A stretch of 64,000 nucleotides of DNA from CAZMGV01 sp964621525 [NCBI: uncultured bacterium] (lineage in GTDB: Bacteria > JAGRBM01). Each line of letters begins with the position of its first letter. The first letter of the stretch is position 1. The DNA lies in contig CAZUMS010000007.1 in the NCBI GenBank assembly GCA_964621525.1, forward strand, positions 67,775 through 131,774, read 5' to 3'. A program made the translations under genes and the position numbers. A model generated the notes under the pieces. It ran no database searches and was not told the DNA's origin. It saw only the letters and a program-made list of their open reading frames with translations. Below, piece by piece: positions 45,887 through 56,551 of the stretch.

Positions 45887-47299
45887 TCAGACGGTCACTT
45901 TCGCCTTCCAGGCGTAGTTAAAGATACCGCCGGCCTCGTAGAGCCGCCGGAAGGTCATCTCGACCGGTTCTCCCACCTTCACGCTTTTCAGGTCCACGTC
46001 CGCCATGTTGCACATCAGGCGTCCGCCGGCATCGAAATCGATGACGACCAGCATCTCCGGCGGAGCCGGACTGTAGGCGAGATGGTCGGCCGAGAAGGTC
46101 CGGATTTTCCCCTTCGCCGTGCGGAAGGAGTAGTCATCCAGCTTGTCCTTGGTCTTGCACTTCCAGCAGACGCGCTGCCGGGGGTAGGAGAGCGCGCCGC
46201 AGTTCGTGCAGCGGCTTCCCGTAAGCGTCAGGTTCTGCGCGTAATTGCGGAACATGGCCGTCGCCGCCGGACGCTTCGTTTCCGGACGGCGGGGCGGCTC
46301 GAAGTCGAGCAGGTTCCGCCACCGGAGATAATCCGTGTATTTGATGTCGTTGCGCTTTCTCTCGATGCAGTCCGAGAGGTGCCGCCGGGGCCGGTAGGCG
46401 TCGAGTTCCTGCGTCGCTTCCAGCAGGATCGCATCGGCGCCCTCGGCGTACGCGGCGAACAGGATCTTGTCGCCGGGCTTCGCCTTTTCGAGCGCGCCCG
46501 TCAGCATCATCGGGCCGTGCGCCGAGCCGGCCTGCCCCACCGTGGCATCGAGGGCGTCCTCGACCGCTTCGGGCCGGATTCCGCACATCTTGGCGATGCC
46601 CTCGGTGGCCTTCGCCGACGGCGAGGCGCAGACGAACCGGGCGATCTGGTCGCCCTTCACGCCTGCCTGCTCGAGCACCTGCTTCACGGCCTTCGGCACC
46701 GCCTTGTTCACGCCCTGCACGATGCCGAACCGTTCTTCCCAGTTCCGCACCATGACGTCTTCGTGCTTCCTGAACGTATCGACGATCTCGTTCGCCACGC
46801 TGGCCGTGGAGATCACCCGGGCGAGCACCTTGCCGGAGCCGAACAGGAACGCCGCCGCGCCGTCGCCGAACGCCGCTTCGTTACCGCCGCCCGCGCCGCC
46901 GATCCGGCAGTCGCCGGCCACCGCGAGGGCCGGCTTGCCCGACGAGACCGCCGCGTCCAGGGCGGCGAGCATCGCCGTCGAGCCCGAGCGCAGGGAGTCG
47001 CCGAAGTCGCCCGTGCGGACGGCCTGCTGGGTCTCGAGCGCCGTCGCGATCGTCGTGCTCGAGCTCTTTTCGGCGTAGGGGTTCGTCGTCGTCGCGAAAT
47101 AGACCGTGCCGATCTGCTTGTTGTCGTGCTTCCAGAGGGCGTTCCAGGCCGCTTCCACGGCCATCGACACCGAATCCTCGTCGTAATTGGCTACCGACCG
47201 CTCGCCGCGGCCGCCGCCCTTGCCGTGGGCCTCGTTGAGCGCCTTGCGCTGCAGGCGGTGAAACGGGACATAGGCTCCGTATGCGGTGATGCCGACCAT
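45887..47299 (-). CDS. HMG-CoA synthase-like protein with C-terminal OB-fold/zinc ribbon (DUF35)
   Basis: 470 residues. Residues 1 to about 300 have the HMG-CoA-synthase/KAS III-like fold (GITAYGAYVPFHRL, ATTTNPYAEKSSS, GQAGSAHGPMMLTGALE). Residues about 350-470 have an acyl-CoA-associated zinc ribbon (CTNC then CWKC) and OB fold (RTFSADHLAYSPAPPEMLVVIDF). Where HMG-CoA synthases carry the nucleophilic Cys, this protein reads GDSLRSGSTAML, with no Cys. It therefore may be a non-catalytic scaffold or use another chemistry with the adjacent thiolase, 66 bases downstream. Confidence 0.9.
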   Translation of the reverse strand: MVGITAYGAYVPFHRLQRKALNEAHGKGGGRGERSVANYDEDSVSMAVEAAWNALWKHDNKQIGTVYFATTTNPYAEKSSSTTIATALETQQAVRTGDFGDSLRSGSTAMLAALDAAVSSGKPALAVAGDCRIGGAGGGNEAAFGDGAAAFLFGSGKVLARVISTASVANEIVDTFRKHEDVMVRNWEERFGIVQGVNKAVPKAVKQVLEQAGVKGDQIARFVCASPSAKATEGIAKMCGIRPEAVEDALDATVGQAGSAHGPMMLTGALEKAKPGDKILFAAYAEGADAILLEATQELDAYRPRRHLSDCIERKRNDIKYTDYLRWRNLLDFEPPRRPETKRPAATAMFRNYAQNLTLTGSRCTNCGALSYPRQRVCWKCKTKDKLDDYSFRTAKGKIRTFSADHLAYSPAPPEMLVVIDFDAGGRLMCNMADVDLKSVKVGEPVEMTFRRLYEAGGIFNYAWKAKVTV

Positions 47300-47445
47300 T
47301 CTCGATCCTTTCGATGCCGTGATTCCGTCCGTACCGGCGGGAACATTGAGGGTTCATTCAGCCGGCGGGCCGACAGTCGAGCCTGAAACGGACGGGGAGT
47401 CAATAAGGGACAGAAACCGGGGACGGAAGAACCCTCCCGCCGGAC

Positions 47446-48276
47446 TCATTCCGGCGACGGAGGGATTTCCTGCGGGCTCGCGGGCCCCGAAGGCGGCTCG
47501 GAGGGCTCTTTGGTGAGCGTCATGTCCGGCGCATTGGGGTCAGCGGCCGGCTCGTCCGGAATCGGGTCGGGATTCACCCGGTCCTTGGACGGCTTGGCCT
47601 TCCTGTCCTTCTTCGATTCGGGCTTCGCCGGTTCCGGCTTCGGCTCCGGGGCGGGCTCGCCCGGCGCCGTGGATTCGGGCGCCGACGCCTGCACGTTGTC
47701 GCCCACCGGGCCGAGGGATGCCGGGAGCGGCATCACGGAGGGGGCAATGATCCTCAGGGTGGCGTTCTCGTCGTCCACCGACTTGCGGGCGTTTTCGCGC
47801 CGTTCGGTTTCGCGGCGCTCGGACTCAAGCTGCGCCTCGGTCTTGGCCACCGAAGGGAGCTGCGAAGCGAACCTGAAGGTGTAGACGATCCGCGTCGGCG
47901 GGCAGTCGCACTCGGAGAACTGGAGGTTTTTCACGAGGTGCATGAACTCGTCATCGAATTCCCGGAACAGGAAATCCCGGTCGATGAGTTTCACCGATTC
48001 GAGATCGCCGTCGGGATCGATCACGAGATCGACTTTGTAGGAGTTGATGAAGTGGGGATAGTCGGCCTGCACCCGGAAGTAGAGATCCCGGAAAGGCTGC
48101 GCCTGGGCCTGAATCTCCTTTTCGATGTTCCCGAAACTGCGGGGCCCCGTGATGTGCTTGGAATACGGGGTGACGATCTGGAGGTCGTGGCTGGCGCAAC
48201 CGGCCGAAAGACCCAGGCAGGCCAGCACGCCGGCAAGCCAGCGGCGGCAACTAAAGTAAGTTACTTCATTCACCAT
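47446..48276 (-). CDS. Lipoprotein with AgmX/TonB-C-like domain
   Basis: 276 residues. Lipobox with Cys27 (GLSAGC). Residues about 55-135 resemble the AgmX/PglI or TonB C-terminal-type domain common in deltaproteobacteria (INSYKVDLVIDPDGDLESVKLIDR, EFMHLVKNLQFSECDCPPTRI). This is followed by a Glu/Arg-rich helix and a Pro/Lys/Glu-rich tail (PEPKPEPAKPESKKDRK). Probably an outer-membrane lipoprotein. The domain match is from recollection of the pattern only. Confidence 0.75.
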   Translation of the reverse strand: MVNEVTYFSCRRWLAGVLACLGLSAGCASHDLQIVTPYSKHITGPRSFGNIEKEIQAQAQPFRDLYFRVQADYPHFINSYKVDLVIDPDGDLESVKLIDRDFLFREFDDEFMHLVKNLQFSECDCPPTRIVYTFRFASQLPSVAKTEAQLESERRETERRENARKSVDDENATLRIIAPSVMPLPASLGPVGDNVQASAPESTAPGEPAPEPKPEPAKPESKKDRKAKPSKDRVNPDPIPDEPAADPNAPDMTLTKEPSEPPSGPASPQEIPPSPE

Positions 48277-48351
48277 CGCATGGTGTCCCCCAGGCCCGAT
48301 TCCGTCAAGGCCGTATCCTCAGGATGAGAGGGATTTAATTAGCCCCGGCTT

Positions 48352-49038
48352 TTACTGCTTCGCTTCGGCGGGCTTCGCGTCAGCCGGCTTGGCCTCAGCC
48401 TTCTTTTCCGCGGCTTTCGCCCCGCCCTTGCCTTCGATCACCCGGATCTTGGTGATGATGACCGGTTCCAGCGGACGGTCGCCGGGAGCGGTGGCTTCAC
48501 GGGAGATCTTCTCGGCCGTCGCCTGGCTCTTGGGATCGGTGCAGTCGCCGAAGATCGTGTGACGGCCGTTCAGCCACGGCGTCGCCTTGACGGTCACGAA
48601 GAACTGCGAGCCGTTTGTGTTCGGGCCCGAGTTCGCCATGGCGAGGAGGCCCGGCCGGTCGAACGTCAGTTCCGGCGTCACTTCGTCCTCGAAACGGTAG
48701 CCGGGACCGCCCGTGCCCATGCCCAGCGGATCGCCGCCCTGGATCATGAATTCAGGAATCACGCGGTGGAAGATCGTGCCTTCGTAGAGGGACTTGCCCT
48801 TCACCTTCTGGCCGCTGCGGGGATCGACCCATTCTTTCGTGCCCTTGGCGAGACCGGTGAAATTCTCGACGGTCTTGGGCGCCTGCTTGGGGAACAGGTG
48901 GCAGGTGATGGTGCCGAGGCGGGTTTCCATCTCGACCGTGGGGCCGCCCGAGGGAAGCGGCTTGCCCTGGGCCAGCACGGCGGCGGGCGAGGCAAGAATG
49001 GCGGCTGCGGCGGCGAGGGAACGGATACGGAAATTCAT
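48352..49038 (-). CDS. Periplasmic cyclophilin-type peptidyl-prolyl isomerase
   Basis: 228 residues with a signal peptide (cleavage after AVLAQ region) and a cyclophilin domain: FHRVIPEFMIQGGDP, GPGYRFEDE, MANSGPNTNGSQFFVT and WLNGRHTIFG. It assists folding of exported proteins. An Ala/Lys tail (AEKKAEAKPADAKPAEAKQ) extends past the domain. It follows a FecR gene terminator and precedes the AgmX-like lipoprotein on the same strand. Confidence 0.95.
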   Translation of the reverse strand: MNFRIRSLAAAAAILASPAAVLAQGKPLPSGGPTVEMETRLGTITCHLFPKQAPKTVENFTGLAKGTKEWVDPRSGQKVKGKSLYEGTIFHRVIPEFMIQGGDPLGMGTGGPGYRFEDEVTPELTFDRPGLLAMANSGPNTNGSQFFVTVKATPWLNGRHTIFGDCTDPKSQATAEKISREATAPGDRPLEPVIITKIRVIEGKGGAKAAEKKAEAKPADAKPAEAKQ

Positions 49039-49142
49039 GGACGAAACACTCCTTGTTTCTCTCAGGTGACAGGAACGGGGATGCCCGGTTTATACGGCAG
49101 GGAGCAGCGAAGCCGCAACGGGAATTCGCCGGATTTCACATG

Positions 49143-49181
49143 AAAAAGCATTCAGGCCCCCGGCACCGCCGGAGGCCTGAA
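49143..49181 (-). terminator. Rho-independent terminator after the FecR gene
   Basis: On the minus strand TTCAGGCC pairs with GGCCTGAA, and CCGGC pairs with GCCGG around a GGT loop, with one mismatch; a run of five U follows. Located 27 bases after the FecR stop. Confidence 0.88.
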
Positions 49182-49207
49182 CTTGTGAGGCATGGAACCG
49201 GGCCGGA

Positions 49208-50023
49208 TCAGGGCACGAACGGAACGTTGATCCGGACCTTGGCGCGGCCGCGGCCGCCGCCGTTCGGCTCGAGATCGAGGCGCGGACGGTCACGCACGAT
49301 CTTGATCGTCACGTTGAGCGGCTCGAAACCGGGGGCCTCGCCGGCACCCTCCACGTCGGTGTCGCTGGCTCCCGGCATGCTGTCGCCGGAGTTGCCGCCG
49401 TTGTTCGTCATGGAGGACGGATTGATCAGGTTTGCCAGATCCTCGGCCGAGAACCCGCGCGGAGGCGTCGGACGCCCGCCCTGGAAGAACGAGATCTCGC
49501 CGCTGTTCAGCGTCACTTCGTTGCCGGGGTTGCCGTAGGTGCAGGGGCCCTCGACGCAGGCCATGAAATCCTGCCCGCCGCCCGTGCCGACCACCTGGAT
49601 CGAGCCGCGGACGCCGGCGACGGCCGTCGGGGTCTTCACCTTGAAGCTGTTCGTGTAGTTGCCCGAGTAGCGGGCGACGGCGGCGCGCAGGCGGCCTTCA
49701 AGAAGATCGAAGAACGACTCGCGCTTGGCCTCGGTGCGGCTGAAGGTCTGCTGGCGGACCTTGAGCTTCGTGCTCGGCGACAGCGTAATCACGCTGTCGT
49801 CCGTCAGGAGCACCTTCACCCGGCCATCGGCGCCAGTCTGGAGGGTGTCGCCCTCGAAGACCGGATCGTAGGCCTTGAGCTGGGACGGCTGGGTCTGCTT
49901 GTCGCGGATGATCTTCACATCGCCCGTGATCTGCGTCACCTTGCCAGCCTGGTTCGCGAACGCGGAACCGGCGGTCATCGCCAGCGCCACCAGCATCATT
50001 TTTGCGGTTTTCATCGTCTTCAT
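49208..50023 (-). CDS. FecR-domain exported protein
   Basis: 271 residues from the ATG with GGGGAGAGA upstream (the frame extends 7 residues further without support). Signal peptide ends near AFA. FecR domain residues about 24-125 (GKVTQITGDVKIIRDKQ, LQTGADGRVKVLLTDDSVITLSPST, then VRGSIQVVGTGGG). Here it has no membrane anchor and looks soluble or surface-located, unlike the regulatory FecR of siderophore systems. The C-terminal part is Gly/Asn/Pro-rich. It follows the TPR-barrel protein gene and the two may work as a pair; this is inference. Confidence 0.9.
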   Translation of the reverse strand: MKTMKTAKMMLVALAMTAGSAFANQAGKVTQITGDVKIIRDKQTQPSQLKAYDPVFEGDTLQTGADGRVKVLLTDDSVITLSPSTKLKVRQQTFSRTEAKRESFFDLLEGRLRAAVARYSGNYTNSFKVKTPTAVAGVRGSIQVVGTGGGQDFMACVEGPCTYGNPGNEVTLNSGEISFFQGGRPTPPRGFSAEDLANLINPSSMTNNGGNSGDSMPGASDTDVEGAGEAPGFEPLNVTIKIVRDRPRLDLEPNGGGRGRAKVRINVPFVP

Positions 50024-50140
50024 TCGTCTCTCCCCGGCTCCCATTTTGCCCTTCAGGGTTCTTCCGAACCCCCTGGAGCCAGCTTGATCAACCCGTCCAA
50101 AAGCTGGATATCCTCGTGATTCCAGCCAGTTAAACCACTA

Positions 50141-51985
50141 TTACTGCCACCGGACCCGGGCACCGGCGCCGAAGTTGTGGCGCTGGTACTCGAACGCCGC
50201 TATCGAGGCGCTGTTCCAGTCTAACGTATAGTTGAAGTACGCTTCAGTGCTTTTGGTCACTTTATAAGCAACTTCCGGCGACCATGTTAACTGGAACTCC
50301 CGGCGCTCGGAATCGATCGAATTGCCGAAGGTATCCACGCAGGGGTCCGCGTTCGGCAGGCCCCCGGCCAGTTCGCAATAGGCCTGGCTGGACGCACCGT
50401 GAACGGTATACGACAGGCCCGTCGCGTTCCGGAGCGCCACACGCTTGGCCACCAGCCATTCGGCATTCGTCGTCCAGTTGAACCCGTTGAACGAATATTC
50501 CGATCCCCTGGCATTCCGTGTCTTGAAGCCGATGTCGGTGCCCACCGACCATTCAGAAACGGCGTAGGCCGCCCCGCCCGAAATTCCGATTGCCCGGGAA
50601 TCGCGGGAGTTGTTGTTCAGTCCAGGCGCAAGGTTCTTGTTGGGATACATGTCCCAGCTCATGCTGCCCTTCACGTTGAAGGTCAGCTCGTTCATCCGTT
50701 TGAACAGCTTCAGGCTGGCCGTATGGCTCTGGTTGAAGGTGCCGTACCGGATGCCGTACTTGTCGACCGGACCGGTTTCGCCCACATCGGCGAAATCGCC
50801 ATCGTTATTGATATCGACGAGCAGCGGGCCGGGCTTCACGCTCGTATAGCGGCCGATCCGGAACCAGCCGTAGGTGTACTCGAAGGTTCCGCCGATTTCC
50901 TGGTTCTTCGCGCCCATCATGTAGGTCACGCCGGGCGTCACGAGCGTCGCGCCCTGGTTGTAATCGGTGTTGTTCAGGTAGGCGCCTTCGACATCCAGAA
51001 GGTCGAGGCCCAGCGAGAACTGGTCGCTGGCCTTGTAGGAAAGCCCGAGGCCCAGTTCGAGGTCGATGCGGTTGTCCGCCTTCTTCTTGAGGAAGGTGGG
51101 CAGGAGTTCTCCGTCGGGCGTCAGGCCGACGTTCGAATCGTAGGTCCAGCCGATGGCGGCGCTCGGAGCGACGGTGAACGCCTTCTCGGCGGCCGGGGCC
51201 TCGTCTGCAACACCCATCTTCTTCAGGTATTCTTTCGCTTCCTTGCCGTGAACCGAGTCGGGATCGCGGGCGACGAGCTTCTGGAACGCTTCCTTGGCGC
51301 CGTCGTTGTCCTTCTTCTGGTAGAGAGCGACGCCGCGGAAGAATTCCGAGGCGTTCTTGTTCGTGCCGAGGGCGGCCGACTGCTCGAAGAACGAGGCGGC
51401 GGAGTCATGGTCGCCCTTCTCGAGAGCGCAGATGCCCTGGCCGTACTTGGCGACGCCGTCGGTGGAGTCGGCCTGCTCGGCGCGCTTGAACGCCGGAACG
51501 GCAAGATCGCACTTCTTCTGGTTCAGGTAGGCGGTGCCCAGCGGCGAGTAGTGGGCCGTATAGTTCGGATCGTTCTTGCCGGCCTCGAGGAGCACGTTCA
51601 CGGCTTCCTCGGACCGGTCCATCTCGTTCAGGGCCATGCCCTTGATCCGGAGAAGCTGCGGCTCGCCCGGCTTGTACTCGAGCGCTTCGTCAGCGAGGTT
51701 CAGCGCTTCCTGGGGGTTTTTCTCCCCAAGCGCGATGATCGCCTTCTCGACGACGATTTCGACCTTGGTGCCTTCGGCACCGATATAGCCTTCCGTCTTG
51801 TTTTCTTCGGCCGGAGCGGCGGGCGCAGGCTCTGCCGGAGCCGGTGCAGCGGCGTCAGCCGCGGGCGGCGGCGTGGCCGGTGCGGGTGCAGCCGGAGCAG
51901 TGCCGGTCTGGGCCGAAGCCGTACCTGCAAAAGAAAGCGAAAGCGCCAGGATCCCCAACCGGTACCAATGAACAAATTTCTGCAT
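50141..51985 (-). CDS. TPR-repeat protein with C-terminal outer-membrane barrel
   Basis: 614 residues. Signal peptide ends AQTG; an Ala/Pro-rich linker (about 27-65) precedes TPR repeats (about 75-250; NPQEALNLADEALEYKPGEPQLLRIKG and others). From about 290 to the end are many aromatic-rich strands, ending VRW-Q, typical of outer-membrane barrels (TYDSNVGLTPDGELLP, FNYTLDWNSAS, FGAGARVRWQ). Architecture resembles TPR-plus-barrel porins or secretion components (for example exopolysaccharide export or Slam-like). With the FecR gene downstream, a surface structure role is plausible but not shown. Confidence 0.88.
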   Translation of the reverse strand: MQKFVHWYRLGILALSLSFAGTASAQTGTAPAAPAPATPPPAADAAAPAPAEPAPAAPAEENKTEGYIGAEGTKVEIVVEKAIIALGEKNPQEALNLADEALEYKPGEPQLLRIKGMALNEMDRSEEAVNVLLEAGKNDPNYTAHYSPLGTAYLNQKKCDLAVPAFKRAEQADSTDGVAKYGQGICALEKGDHDSAASFFEQSAALGTNKNASEFFRGVALYQKKDNDGAKEAFQKLVARDPDSVHGKEAKEYLKKMGVADEAPAAEKAFTVAPSAAIGWTYDSNVGLTPDGELLPTFLKKKADNRIDLELGLGLSYKASDQFSLGLDLLDVEGAYLNNTDYNQGATLVTPGVTYMMGAKNQEIGGTFEYTYGWFRIGRYTSVKPGPLLVDINNDGDFADVGETGPVDKYGIRYGTFNQSHTASLKLFKRMNELTFNVKGSMSWDMYPNKNLAPGLNNNSRDSRAIGISGGAAYAVSEWSVGTDIGFKTRNARGSEYSFNGFNWTTNAEWLVAKRVALRNATGLSYTVHGASSQAYCELAGGLPNADPCVDTFGNSIDSERREFQLTWSPEVAYKVTKSTEAYFNYTLDWNSASIAAFEYQRHNFGAGARVRWQ

Positions 51986-52255
51986 GTTTTCCGCTCCCTG
52001 CGGACCCCTCCGGAGGAATTACCCCGTTCGCTACCAGCTAGGCAGGACGGGTGCAAGCAACATCAGGGAATCGTCGAAATTGACCGGAATATCCCCCCGG
52101 ATATCGAGACCCCCAAAAGGCCAGCAGGGGGTAGGTTATTCATTCCCTCTTTCGTAGGTCAATGCCGGAATTGAATGAAGTGACCCAGGGCACGGGCCGG
52201 AAGATTCAGGCCAAATTCCTGGTTTTCGGGCCCAGTACGGCCGTTTTCGGGCCCG

Positions 52256-52960
52256 TCAGTCCAGTTCGACTGGTACCAGTTCGTCAGCCCCGATCCCCTT
52301 GAGCGTGATCTTCGCCCGGACTGCATAGAGCTCAACCCCCTGCCCCGCGGCCTTTTTGAGGCCCTTCGCGTATGCCGGGTCGATCTCGATGGCGGGGCGG
52401 ACCACTCTCCCGTCGCCCCGGTTCACCCAGTAGAGCATCGCGGCCCGCTGCCCCTTTTTCACGACGGCGGCCAGTTCCTCGAGGTGCTTGAGGCCCCGCT
52501 CGGTAACGGCGTCGGGAAAAAGAACCGCACCGCCCCTCCCCGGCATCGTCACGTTCTTCACCTCGACATAGACGGTCCCCTTCTTCGGGTCTTCCAGAAG
52601 GAGATCGACGCGCGAGTTCTTGCCGTATTTCACCTCACGCCGGATCGTCGAGAAACCGGCCAGTTCCTTGATGAACCCGGACGCGATCGTCTCTTCTGCA
52701 AGGCGGTTGGGGCGCATGGTGTTGACCCCGATCCAGTACCGGCCGGATTTTACCAGTTCGAGGGTGTACTTGAGCTTGCGGGCGGGATCGTCGTTAAAGG
52801 TCAGCGCCACGGGCCAGCCCGGCTCGGCACACCCCTTCATCGAGCCCGAGTTCGGCACATGGGCCATCACCTTCTCGCCGGACGCGAGTTCCACGTCCGA
52901 GAGGAACCGCTTGTACCGCCTGATCAGCGTCCCCACGACGAGGGGCTTCTCGAATTTCAT
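52256..52960 (-). CDS. sfsA: SfsA family DNA/RNA nuclease-like protein
   Basis: 234 residues from the ATG giving MKFEKPLVVGTLIRRYKRF. Typical SfsA motifs: AHVPNSGSMKGCAEPG, RVDLLLEDPKKGTVYVEVKNVTM (a PD-(D/E)xK-like nuclease core) and FPDAVTERGLKHLEEL. The family binds DNA and has been reported to act as a nuclease; the biological function is not settled. It appears to be monocistronic. Confidence 0.95.
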   Translation of the reverse strand: MKFEKPLVVGTLIRRYKRFLSDVELASGEKVMAHVPNSGSMKGCAEPGWPVALTFNDDPARKLKYTLELVKSGRYWIGVNTMRPNRLAEETIASGFIKELAGFSTIRREVKYGKNSRVDLLLEDPKKGTVYVEVKNVTMPGRGGAVLFPDAVTERGLKHLEELAAVVKKGQRAAMLYWVNRGDGRVVRPAIEIDPAYAKGLKKAAGQGVELYAVRAKITLKGIGADELVPVELD

Positions 52961-53027
52961 GACAACGCACTCCCCCAACAAGAGAAACGGCGGCACGAGG
53001 CCGCCGCTTCACGGAAACCGGCGGATC

Positions 53028-54539
<1,512 letters not shown>

Positions 54540-54666
54540 GATCGCTATTCTCCTGAAAGGGTTTTCGTCCGGCCGCCCGCTCCGCCTTTTGCAGGAAAGC
54601 GGAACCGGACGCCGCCGGACGCTAAATCACCGGTACGCCGCCGGACAACACCGGATGGCCGTCCAG

Positions 54667-54700
54667 AAAAACAATGTGCCCGGATGAACTCCGGGCACAT
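54667..54700 (-). terminator. Rho-independent terminator after the alpha/beta hydrolase gene
   Basis: Perfect 11-base stem ATGTGCCCGGA/TCCGGGCACAT with loop GTTCA on the minus strand, followed by five U, 30 bases after the stop of the hydrolase gene. Confidence 0.92.
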
Positions 54701-54729
54701 GTTCGCTTCGGAAAGCGGCCGGACCGCCT

Positions 54730-56016
54730 TTACTTCGCGAACCGTTCCTCGACCCACGGGACGAGCAGGTCCATGAGCTTCTCCACGTCGGGGGCCGTCT
54801 TCTGGCCGAAGGGCGGCTCGAAGTAGTGGAGCGCGTCGGGGAAGTTCACATACTTGCGGTCCTTCGAGACGACGGACTCGAAGATCGGCTTCGCGTCGGT
54901 ATTGGGGAAGATTTCGTTGTCCTTGCCCGCGTTCACGACGATGACGGGCTCCTCGATCTTCCGCAGGTTGGCGCACAGGTCGGCGTTCGATGAAATGCCC
55001 GACCAGGTGGAGAGCCACGCCCGCGGTGTCTCGATGCGGCCGAACCCCAGATACTGCATGTTCATGAGGTCGGGCCGTTCGCTGATCAGCGATCCGTAGG
55101 GCCGGTCCGACGGATCCAGGTGCTTATCCACGTAGTGCGGGTTCGCCATGGTCCGGTAGACGATCATGATGGGTTCGTAGGCTTCCTGCCGGAGGACCTT
55201 CAGGCGCTTCTCATAGGGCCATTTCTTGAACTCGGGATCGTTCTTGATCTCGAGCGCCCGCCGGGTGTCGTCGATGAGAGCCCGCGCGTTGGCGTCGATC
55301 CTGCGCACGCGCTCGTGCTGGGCGGCCCGGTAACGCTTCACGAACTCCGCGGAATATTCCGTCCACTCCGGCGGCTCCTTAAAGCCGTTCCGGGGATCGT
55401 ACATGTCGAGCTCGGGGTCCGACACCAGCGGATTGTTCTCGTCCACCACCGAGCCGTCGATGCATTCGTTCATGATCTTGCCCTCGCCCTTGTGGGCGGA
55501 GCAGAGGATGATGCCGTCGGCGGGGACCATCTTCGCCGCCTTCAGCATGACGCTGACTCCGGCCGGGTCCTTCTCGATCCGCTTCGAAGGCTCGAGCCGC
55601 GCCTGCGCCTGGAAGAAGGCGAACAGGCTGCCGCCGCCCGAGTTGCCGAACAGGACGACCTTCTCGATCCCCTTCTGCTCCTTCAGGAACTTCACGCAGG
55701 CGTTCACGTCGAGGATGATCTCCTCGTGGATCGTGTTCGTGTCGTTGTTCGGATTGCGGGTGTTGGCGCCCAGCACCGCGAAGCCCGCCTTCGTGAAGCG
55801 CGGCACGATGTAGTGGTGGGTGAAGTCCGCCCGGGGGTGCATGGCGATGACGCCGATTTTCGGTTTCGGACGCGACTTGTCCGTCCAGTAGAGGCCGCGC
55901 AGCTCGCGGAAGTCGTCCGCCTTCAGCGTCACCGGTTCGCAGTTCGTGTGCTCCGGCCAGACCCGGAAGTTGAACGGCATGCCGAGCCAGTAGGTTTTGG
56001 AGACGAGGATAGCCAT
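54730..56016 (-). CDS. Alpha/beta hydrolase-fold protein of unknown substrate
   Basis: 428 residues. The fold is suggested by IGVIAMHPRADFTHHYIVPRF and the nucleophile elbow FGNSGGGSLFAFF (Ser in GNSGG). An acid/His pair is probably contributed by AGKDNEIFPNTDA and DALHYFEPPFG. A long insertion lies between about 190 and 320 (helical, charged). Resembles uncharacterised hydrolases of catabolic clusters; the substrate is not predictable. It is transcribed toward the terminator at 54667 and lies downstream of the ORF6N gene. Confidence 0.82.
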   Translation of the reverse strand: MAILVSKTYWLGMPFNFRVWPEHTNCEPVTLKADDFRELRGLYWTDKSRPKPKIGVIAMHPRADFTHHYIVPRFTKAGFAVLGANTRNPNNDTNTIHEEIILDVNACVKFLKEQKGIEKVVLFGNSGGGSLFAFFQAQARLEPSKRIEKDPAGVSVMLKAAKMVPADGIILCSAHKGEGKIMNECIDGSVVDENNPLVSDPELDMYDPRNGFKEPPEWTEYSAEFVKRYRAAQHERVRRIDANARALIDDTRRALEIKNDPEFKKWPYEKRLKVLRQEAYEPIMIVYRTMANPHYVDKHLDPSDRPYGSLISERPDLMNMQYLGFGRIETPRAWLSTWSGISSNADLCANLRKIEEPVIVVNAGKDNEIFPNTDAKPIFESVVSKDRKYVNFPDALHYFEPPFGQKTAPDVEKLMDLLVPWVEERFAK

Positions 56017-56052
56017 GACAGTATTGTGGTCCCTTCCGCGGCAGAGCTGCCG

Positions 56053-56421
56053 TCAGGGGCCCTTCAGCCAAGTTGAACCCGGCTCAAGTTCCCGCCGCCC
56101 GACTTTGCCGGTGCCCGCACGGGGAGTCAATCGGCTGGAGAGCATCGCCACCCTCTGCTCCGTGAAGGCATAGGGGAGATACCGGCGCCCGCCCCTTCCC
56201 TCGTTTGAGATCACAATTTGTGATCTCAAACGATCAAGATCATTACCGGTAAGCTGGAACATGAAATCCTGCGGAAATCGTTGAGGATTTCGCCGGACTG
56301 CCTGAATGAGTATCCGGGTTTCGACCCCGTACAGACGGGCCAGATCGGCGTCCAGGAGTACCCGCTGGCCGCGAATGAAGTGGATTGCCGAGGCGATGGT
56401 TTCGGCGGGAAGCGTGCTCAT
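56053..56421 (-). CDS. Truncated ORF6N-domain protein
   Basis: 122 residues from [16 protein letters not shown]. The ORF6N DNA-binding domain is clear: [69 protein letters not shown]. After [13 protein letters not shown] the usual helical C-terminal part is replaced by an unrelated tail ([17 protein letters not shown]) and a stop, and the conserved G of FTEQG is R. It looks degenerate. A perfect 33-base palindrome (56201-56233) lies inside the coding sequence over [11 protein letters not shown], and four more palindromes lie upstream of the gene. ORF6N genes are often phage- or plasmid-borne. Confidence 0.8.
   Translation of the reverse strand: MSTLPAETIASAIHFIRGQRVLLDADLARLYGVETRILIQAVRRNPQRFPQDFMFQLTGNDLDRLRSQIVISNEGRGGRRYLPYAFTEQRVAMLSSRLTPRAGTGKVGRRELEPGSTWLKGP
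56201..56233. repeat. 33-base palindrome inside the ORF6N coding sequence (P1)
   Basis: Perfect inverted repeat: arm TCGTTTGAGATCACAA, central T, then the complementary arm. It encodes part of [11 protein letters not shown] on the minus strand, the patch just before [15 protein letters not shown]. It resembles the palindromes at 56552 and 56628 (shared TTGAGAT...ATCTCAA arms). Confidence 0.9.
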
Positions 56422-56517
56422 GCGGAGTGACGGAGCAACTTGAGGGCCAACTACGGCTTTCAATTATCCAAGTATTTTCAACGGGTTACTGCGAAATCCT
56501 GACACGCACGCCTTGCA

Positions 56518-56536
56518 GCGTACGGAATCCGTACGC
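56518..56536. repeat. 19-base palindrome upstream of ORF6N gene
   Basis: GCGTACGGAATCCGTACGC, perfect with a central A. Sequence differs from the other four but lies in the same array. Could be an operator. Confidence 0.7.
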
Positions 56537-56551
56537 CCTCCGCCTCCGAAC

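Noticed and set aside
50399-52174. 591-codon plus-strand frame opposite the TPR-barrel gene
   Set aside because: Antisense artefact without homology.
52215-52252. Repeated TTTTCGGGCCC near the sfsA 3' end as a terminator
   Set aside because: Two direct copies of an 11-base string, but no stable stem with a U-tract on either strand.
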